Below, piece after piece: positions 7,345-12,053 of a DNA stretch of 12,053 nt. This DNA comes from Bacteroidota bacterium (GTDB lineage: Bacteria; Bacteroidota; Ignavibacteria; Ignavibacteriales; Ignavibacteriaceae). The notes under the pieces are model-generated. The model was not told where the DNA came from, made no database searches, and saw only the letters and a list, made by a program, of their open reading frames with translations. The DNA lies in the NCBI GenBank assembly GCA_021796135.1, contig JAJYOQ010000085.1, positions 1 to 12,053 of the forward strand, in the 5' to 3' direction. Both the position numbers and the translations under genes were made by a program. Every line of letters starts with the position of its first letter. The first letter of the stretch is position 1.

Positions 7345-7392
7345 TTAAAAAAGATAAATCTCTTCATAAGAAAATTACATAAATTTAAATTT

Positions 7393-7397
7393 GAGGT
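7393..7397 (+). promoter_or_regulatory. Shine-Dalgarno site supporting the TTG start of queF
   Basis: GAGGT lies 4 bases before TTG at 7402. No ATG or GTG lies near enough to use this site while keeping the conserved QueF N-terminal region. Confidence 0.65.
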
Positions 7398-7401
7398 CAG
7401 T

Positions 7402-7767
7402 TTGAACGAAAAAATAAAATTGTTAGATGTTTTTGATAATTTATATCAAAATAGAAACTATACTATTATACATACTGCTCCGGAATTTACTTCGGTTTGT
7501 CCAAAAACCGGGCAGCCTGATTTTGCTACCATAATTGTTAAGTATATACCTGATAAATTATGTATTGAATTGAAATCTCTAAAATTTTATTTCAATTCAT
7601 ATAGGAATGATGGAATTTACTTTGAAAGTGTTACAAATAAAATATTAGAAGATCTTGTTGAAGTTTGTAAACCCCGTTATATGCAAATTACTGCAAATTT
7701 CAATGTTAGGGGAGGTATATCGTCGGTAATAAATGCCGAATATACAGATAAAAATTTTATTATTTAA
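7402..7767 (+). CDS. queF: NADPH-dependent preQ0 reductase (short, unimodular QueF)
   Basis: Reduces the nitrile of preQ0 to the amine preQ1, a four-electron NADPH-dependent reaction in queuosine synthesis. The 121-aa length fits the small single-domain (tunnelling-fold) QueF class. Visible are the covalent-catalysis Cys33 in TSVCPKTGQPDFA, with the Asp40 proton donor following, and the QueF signature ELKSLKFYFNSYRN (56-69), which distinguishes it from GTP cyclohydrolase I. Glu75, which contacts the substrate in the family, is in IYFES. The neighbouring position, normally His in the FHE motif, is Phe74. It starts with TTG, supported by an upstream GAGG. It lies directly after queC, which makes its substrate, and 17 bases before glnD. 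Confidence 0.95.
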   Translation: MNEKIKLLDVFDNLYQNRNYTIIHTAPEFTSVCPKTGQPDFATIIVKYIPDKLCIELKSLKFYFNSYRNDGIYFESVTNKILEDLVEVCKPRYMQITANFNVRGGISSVINAEYTDKNFII

Positions 7768-7784
7768 TTTCCTGGATATTGAAA

Positions 7785-10355
7785 ATGAATTCAACTATGA
7801 ATTTTAAGCAAGAATTTTTCCGAAAGAGAGATAAGCTATTCCATGATCATTTAAAAAGGATGGATGCTTTTAGGTTTAGCATGGATTACAGTCTTCTGGT
7901 TGAAGAATATATTAGAAATATTGCAGGAAATAAAATCTTTAATTTTGTTCTTGCTTCAGCAGGAAGTTTTAGCCGCCGAGAACTTTCACCGTTTTCTGAC
8001 ATTGATATCATTTTTATCACTAATAATGTGGATGAAAATAAGAATGAAATTGGACAATTAGTAACTAAGTTTTGGGATAATGGACTTGAAGCTTCACACA
8101 CAGTAAGAGATTTTAATGATATCCCTAAATATCTTGATGAAGATTTACATACTTTTACTCAATTCTTTGAAACTCGGTTTTTACTTGGGTCAGATAAAAT
8201 ATATAAAAATTGGAATGAACAATTATTTGGAATTCTTGACCATAATAATACTTTAAATCTATTTCGTGCCTTAAGTGAAGATATTTTATCCCGATATGAA
8301 AAATTTGGTGATTCGCCAAAAGTCCTTGAACCTAATGTTAAAAGTTCCGCCGGAGGGTTGCGCGATCTTCAAACAATAGAATGGTTATATATACTTTTCA
8401 ATAAAACATTACTTAATAAACAAGTTGAAATTTCCCAGGCAGAATCATTCATTTCTTTAATTAGGGATAATAATTATACTACGCCGGGAGAATGTAAGCG
8501 TCTTTTAGAAAGTTATAAAATAATTCTAACTGTAAGAAATCTCCTACATCTTATTTCCAATCAAAAAAACGATAGATTTGAATTTAGTGCACAAAAAAAA
8601 ATCTCTATGATGTTTTATAATCAAAAGGATGCCTTATCCTTATTTATGCGTGAATATTTTACTGCTACTAATGTGATAAACAGATTTTCTAAATCTATGT
8701 TGAAAAAATTTCAGGAAGAATTTTATGATCCTCTTCCTGACTCATTATCTATTGCCCTTGATGATGACTTCACTTTGAAGGGAAAAACAATATCACTAAA
8801 CGCAAACAGAAATATTTCTTTTTCGGATATTCTAAGAGTATTTTATTATAGAGGACTACATAGCGCTCATTTTGATGAAAACCTTCGTACTACAATAATT
8901 GAAACTTTGGAAAATTTCGACGAATTTAATAAGAATGAGAATGAATCCTCAACCTTCTTTAGAGAAATTTTAAAATTGCCCAAAAATGTTGGACAAACGT
9001 TATTAACAATGAATGAACTTGGCGTTTTGAAAGCATTTATGCCGGAGTTTGGTGATTTAATCGGTTTCCTCCAGCATGGTGTTTATCATTGTTATACGGC
9101 TGACGAGCATACTTTAATGACTATTCAAAATCTTGAAAAGTTAGAAAAAGATCATTCACCGCTTGGCAAAATTTACAACAGTATGAAAGATCGGGAGATT
9201 CTTCACCTTGGTCTTCTTTTTCATGATATTGCAAAGCCAATCAATATTTCCGGACATGAGATTATCGGTGCTGAGATGACATCGTCTATAATGAGCCGGC
9301 TAGGATATAGCGATGATGAGATTGAAAGAGTAGTCTTTTTAGTACGAAATCATCTTATGATGGAACAAGTTGCATTTAGAAGAAATTTAAATGACCCTGA
9401 AACTCTTAATACTTTCGCTTCCAAATTTGATACATTAGAAAAACTCGATCTATTATATTTAGTAACTTATGCAGATCTTTCAGCTGTTAATTCCGCAGTT
9501 TGGACTTCTTGGAAAAGCGATCTTCTTGGTGAATTGTATCAAAAAGCGCATGCAATGATTGAAGAACAGATTACCGGTGAAGAATTATTGATATCGAGTA
9601 TTTATATAATCCCCGAAGAAATTAGTAAACATTCCAGCTTAATTTCCGAAAAACATGTGAAAGAGCATATTGCTTCAATAAATGACTTGGGTTATACCCA
9701 GCAATTCTCCGAAAAAGAAATTGCTTTTCATGTTGAAGAAATTCAGAAGGGAGTAACTCTCTCAGCTATATTTAAAGAATTTGAAGGCTTTTCAAATATT
9801 ACGGTTATTACCAAAGACTACCCTGCACTCTTAAGCCGAATTTGCGGTGTCCTTTCTATAAACGACGCAAATATTTATGACGCTAAAATTTTTACGCGTA
9901 AAGATGGTATTGTTATCGATACTTTTAATTTGACGGATTTCAGGACAAATGAAAAAATTGAAAAAGAGAGATATGCTAAGATCGAAAATGATCTAAAATC
10001 TGTGGTTGCAGGGAATCTCCAAATAAATCAGGAAATTGCCCGAATGAAATCCAAGTGGTGGCGAATTGAAAGCAAGTTCTTTAAACGTGCCGGTAAAATT
10101 AAAATTGAATTTGAAAAACATAAAAAATACACCATCATTGATATTTTTTCTCCTGACCGGCTTGGATTTTTATATCAGGTAACTTCGAAGATGAGTGAAT
10201 TAGGGCTGATAATATATATGGCAAAAATTTCTACTAAAGGAGATGATATTGTAGATTCATTTTATGTCCTAAATCGAAACGGCAAAAAAATCTCTCAAAG
10301 TGATAATGACTTTATAAAGTCTGAATTGACATCAACAATTTCTGCAATGTTATAG
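7785..10355 (+). CDS. glnD: Bifunctional PII uridylyltransferase / uridylyl-removing enzyme
   Basis: GlnD senses glutamine and uridylylates or deuridylylates the PII proteins that control glutamine synthetase and nitrogen genes. The 856-aa length and full domain order fit the family. The nucleotidyltransferase domain has GSFSRREL (about 61-68) and the metal-binding DID (72-74), followed by the GGLRDLQ motif near 190. The HD hydrolase domain has the HD pair at 480-481 (FHDIAKP) and a later RNHLMMEQ. Two ACT domains follow, beginning near 671 (NITVITKDYPALLSRI) and 782 (YTIIDIFSPDRLGFLYQV), the presumed glutamine-sensing part. An ATG at 7785 is chosen over TTG 7779, because GGA lies 8 bases before the ATG but only 2 before the TTG. 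No glnB, amtB or glnA is in the window, so its PII partner must lie elsewhere. It is within a queC-queF-glnD-murI run. Confidence 0.95.
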   Translation: MNSTMNFKQEFFRKRDKLFHDHLKRMDAFRFSMDYSLLVEEYIRNIAGNKIFNFVLASAGSFSRRELSPFSDIDIIFITNNVDENKNEIGQLVTKFWDNGLEASHTVRDFNDIPKYLDEDLHTFTQFFETRFLLGSDKIYKNWNEQLFGILDHNNTLNLFRALSEDILSRYEKFGDSPKVLEPNVKSSAGGLRDLQTIEWLYILFNKTLLNKQVEISQAESFISLIRDNNYTTPGECKRLLESYKIILTVRNLLHLISNQKNDRFEFSAQKKISMMFYNQKDALSLFMREYFTATNVINRFSKSMLKKFQEEFYDPLPDSLSIALDDDFTLKGKTISLNANRNISFSDILRVFYYRGLHSAHFDENLRTTIIETLENFDEFNKNENESSTFFREILKLPKNVGQTLLTMNELGVLKAFMPEFGDLIGFLQHGVYHCYTADEHTLMTIQNLEKLEKDHSPLGKIYNSMKDREILHLGLLFHDIAKPINISGHEIIGAEMTSSIMSRLGYSDDEIERVVFLVRNHLMMEQVAFRRNLNDPETLNTFASKFDTLEKLDLLYLVTYADLSAVNSAVWTSWKSDLLGELYQKAHAMIEEQITGEELLISSIYIIPEEISKHSSLISEKHVKEHIASINDLGYTQQFSEKEIAFHVEEIQKGVTLSAIFKEFEGFSNITVITKDYPALLSRICGVLSINDANIYDAKIFTRKDGIVIDTFNLTDFRTNEKIEKERYAKIENDLKSVVAGNLQINQEIARMKSKWWRIESKFFKRAGKIKIEFEKHKKYTIIDIFSPDRLGFLYQVTSKMSELGLIIYMAKISTKGDDIVDSFYVLNRNGKKISQSDNDFIKSELTSTISAML

Positions 10356-10357
10356 GA
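10354..10357 (+). promoter_or_regulatory. Shine-Dalgarno site fixing the murI TTG start, overlapping the glnD stop
   Basis: AGGA shares two bases with the glnD TAG stop (10353-10355) and lies 8 bases before TTG 10366. The next in-frame ATG (10375) would be 17 bases away, too far for this site. The overlap suggests coupled translation of glnD and murI. Confidence 0.65.
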
Positions 10358-10365
10358 AATTTAAA

Positions 10366-11190
10366 TTGAACTTCATGGAAAAAGAAAAATCGATAGGGGT
10401 ATTTGACTCAGGCATCGGCGGTTTAACTGTAGTAAAAAGAATTGCTTCCGTTTTACCGAAAGAGGATATAATTTATTTCGGCGATACTGCACGGGTTCCT
10501 TATGGATCTAAATCAAACAAAACTGTTATTGAATATGGAATTCAGGATGCACGATTTTTAATTAAAAAGAATGTTAAGGCAATAGTTGTTGCTTGCAATA
10601 CGGTATCTTCTATAGCTCTGGACGACATAAGAAAAAATTTTAATTTGCCCGTAATCGGAGTAATTGAACCGGGAGCTTATCTGGCTGTTAAAGAAAACAA
10701 AAACGGTCGAATCGGCGTGATCGGTACTCGTTCCACTGTAAATAACAAAGCTTATTCTAATGAAATTCGTAAAATCAATAATTCAATAGAGGTCTTTGAA
10801 AAGGAATGCCCTTTGTTTGTACCTCTGGCAGAAGAAGGCTGGATAAAACATAAAGCGACTTATGATATTGCTGAAGAATATTTAAAAGATTTAAGAGAGA
10901 TGAATATCGATACATTGGTTCTTGGATGCACTCATTATCCCATTTTATCAGAAGTTATTCAGAATGTTATAGGTAAAAACATCAAATTAATAGATTCTGG
11001 TATTGCGGCTGCAGAAGTTGTAAAAAACGAATTGGATCGCATTGGCTTATGTACGAATAAAAATTCACTCGGAAATCTAGAGTTTTTCGTCAGTGATATT
11101 CCGACAAAATTCAAAGAAGTGGCGGAATTATTTCTTGGAAGAGAAATAAATTCAGTTCAAAAAGTAGAGTTAGAATCTTTGGTCTCTTAA
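10366..11190 (+). CDS. murI: Glutamate racemase
   Basis: Makes D-glutamate from L-glutamate for peptidoglycan; cofactor-independent, cytoplasmic. At 274 aa it has family length. The two catalytic cysteines are visible: Cys77 in VVACNTVSS and Cys188 in LGCTHYP. The N-terminal IGVFDSGIGGLTV (with Asp14 and Ser15) and GDTARVPYGSKS form the substrate pocket. The start is TTG at 10366, supported by AGGA 8 bases upstream; an ATG three codons later is the alternative. It is the last gene of the plus-strand run, 10 bases after glnD, and meets the asparaginase gene tail to tail. Co-transcription with the PII modifier glnD is plausible, since both concern glutamate/nitrogen supply, but the link is inference. 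Confidence 0.97.
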   Translation: MNFMEKEKSIGVFDSGIGGLTVVKRIASVLPKEDIIYFGDTARVPYGSKSNKTVIEYGIQDARFLIKKNVKAIVVACNTVSSIALDDIRKNFNLPVIGVIEPGAYLAVKENKNGRIGVIGTRSTVNNKAYSNEIRKINNSIEVFEKECPLFVPLAEEGWIKHKATYDIAEEYLKDLREMNIDTLVLGCTHYPILSEVIQNVIGKNIKLIDSGIAAAEVVKNELDRIGLCTNKNSLGNLEFFVSDIPTKFKEVAELFLGREINSVQKVELESLVS

Positions 11191-11217
11191 AATTATTATA
11201 GCTGCAGAATTTTAAGA
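11185..11217. terminator. AT-rich inverted repeat between convergent murI and asparaginase genes
   Basis: Ten-base arms TCTTAAAATT (11185-11194) and AATTTTAAGA (11208-11217) surround a 13-base loop. Each arm contains the stop codon of the gene that enters from its side, in the same local context (Ser-TCT-TAA). The gap between the stops is only 21 bases, so a shared bidirectional terminator would be economical. The stem is A-T rich and no clean T run follows on either strand, so its strength is doubtful. Confidence 0.4.
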
Positions 11218-12053
11218 TTCAAAAATTTTCTTTAATTCTAAATGGTTTTTTGTTACACCTAGAGCGATTATTAATTTAATTCGTGCTTTCTGCCCGTTAA
11301 GATATTCAGCAAATATTACTCCTAAATTGTGAAGCCATTTGCCTGCTCCGGGATAACTGTATATATCTAACGTTTCTCCAGCCGGACACCTCGAAACTAA
11401 TATAACTGGAATATTTTTTTCGACCGCATACTTTATACCGCTAAATGCTTCCGGAGGTACATTACCTACACCCAAAGCTTCTACGACAATACCCTCTACT
11501 CCGCTATCTGCAGAATATTTAAAAAACTTTTCATTCATTCCCGCATATACTGTTAATAAATCGACATTGGTTACAATCTTTTGAGTATCTATTGTCTCTA
11601 ATTTCCTCGGAAGACGATTTAATATTACTCTGCCATTATTAACAAATCCAAGTGCCCCGAAGTCAAGACTATGAAAACTATCAATTTCTTCAGTGTAAAT
11701 CTTAGTGACTTCGCTGGCAGAATTTATTTCACCGTTCAAACAAACAAGAACACCTAAGTTTTTACAATTATCATTTAGACAAACTGTTATTGCATTAATC
11801 AGATTCGTCGGACCATCCCAATCTAATTCTGAGCTATTTTTCATTGAACCTATTACTACAATGGGTATTGGCGATTTAATTGTCAAATCCAAAAAATATG
11901 CTGTTTCTTCAAGTGTGTCTGTTCCGTGTGTGACTATTACCCCGTCATAGGAATTTAAAGATAGTAATTCCTTAATTTTATTTGAAAGCTGAAACATTAG
12001 CTCAGGTGTCATGTGCGGTCCGGGATATTTCCCGAAATCATAACAAGTAATAT
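11212..12053 (-). CDS. L-asparaginase, type II-like (N-terminus beyond the window)
   Basis: Hydrolyses L-asparagine to aspartate and ammonia. The frame stays open to the window's right edge: codons before the ATG at 12012 read ITCYDFGKYPGPH, matching the family stretch before MTPELM. That ATG is therefore internal, and roughly 40-60 N-terminal residues carrying the first catalytic Thr (TGGTI motif) are outside. Seen inside: THGTDTLEETAYF with the second catalytic Thr-Asp pair, IGSMKNSSELDWDGPTNL, SEVTKIYTEEIDSF with the catalytic-triad Lys, VEALGVGNVPP, and the C-terminal CPAGETLDIYSYPGAGKWL and KARIKLIIALG. These favour a type II/AnsZ-like enzyme over the cytoplasmic AnsA type, but whether it has a signal peptide cannot be seen. 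It converges on murI. Confidence 0.93.
   Translation of the reverse strand, partial: ITCYDFGKYPGPHMTPELMFQLSNKIKELLSLNSYDGVIVTHGTDTLEETAYFLDLTIKSPIPIVVIGSMKNSSELDWDGPTNLINAITVCLNDNCKNLGVLVCLNGEINSASEVTKIYTEEIDSFHSLDFGALGFVNNGRVILNRLPRKLETIDTQKIVTNVDLLTVYAGMNEKFFKYSADSGVEGIVVEALGVGNVPPEAFSGIKYAVEKNIPVILVSRCPAGETLDIYSYPGAGKWLHNLGVIFAEYLNGQKARIKLIIALGVTKNHLELKKIFES

Noticed and set aside
7381..7392. AAATTTAAATTT palindrome before queF, echoed by AAATTTAAATT before the murI start
   Set aside because: Looked like a shared regulatory motif, but such strings are expected by chance in DNA this AT-rich and their positions relative to the ribosome sites differ.
11212..12012. Asparaginase gene beginning at ATG 12012
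   Set aside because: The frame continues upstream to the window edge with family-like residues, and the first catalytic Thr motif would be missing; the gene is cut by the window.

Overview
This AT-rich window carries eight protein-coding genes and almost no spare DNA; no gene-free stretch exceeds about 200 bases. I see no tRNA, rRNA, CRISPR array, insertion sequence or phage gene. The gene content and two sequence habits suggest a bacterium of the Bacteroidota/Chlorobi/Ignavibacteria branch, most like Ignavibacteria. The habits are a Bacteroidota-style SMC head with 'IELK' in the Q-loop, and AGGA/GAGG ribosome binding sites that several times sit before TTG starts. This assignment is inference from recall; no search was run.

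Left block, minus strand (9-5144). tpiA (triosephosphate isomerase) is followed by a strong 12-bp hairpin, a likely terminator. Next come a sigma70-like promoter, a large exported protein and the N-terminal half of smc. The large protein has the full glycoside hydrolase family 2 (GH2) fold layout but lacks the catalytic acid/base pair, and it is fused to about six membrane helices. It and smc are tightly coupled: the smc ribosome binding site lies in the loop of a small hairpin that includes the upstream stop codon. The smc frame closes inside the hinge domain with three consecutive TAA codons at the very edge of the window. That implies a frameshift, a sequence error or a broken gene.

Middle (5145-6648). 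A divergent intergenic region leads to a lone plus-strand major facilitator transporter. A 146-bp leader with a perfect palindrome and a 9-bp inverted repeat then precedes queC.

Right block, plus strand (6649-11190). queC, queF, glnD and murI run in one direction with gaps of 57, 17 and 10 bases and look like one operon. QueC makes preQ0 and QueF reduces it to preQ1, consecutive steps of queuosine synthesis. GlnD is the PII nitrogen sensor/uridylyltransferase, and MurI makes D-glutamate for peptidoglycan. A type II-like L-asparaginase gene converges on murI from the right and runs off the window end. The two stop codons lie symmetrically in the arms of a shared inverted repeat.

Most of the window is housekeeping. 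I found no convincing new multi-gene system. The item most worth follow-up is the membrane-anchored, probably catalytically dead GH2-like protein co-transcribed with smc. Next is the frame break in the smc hinge.
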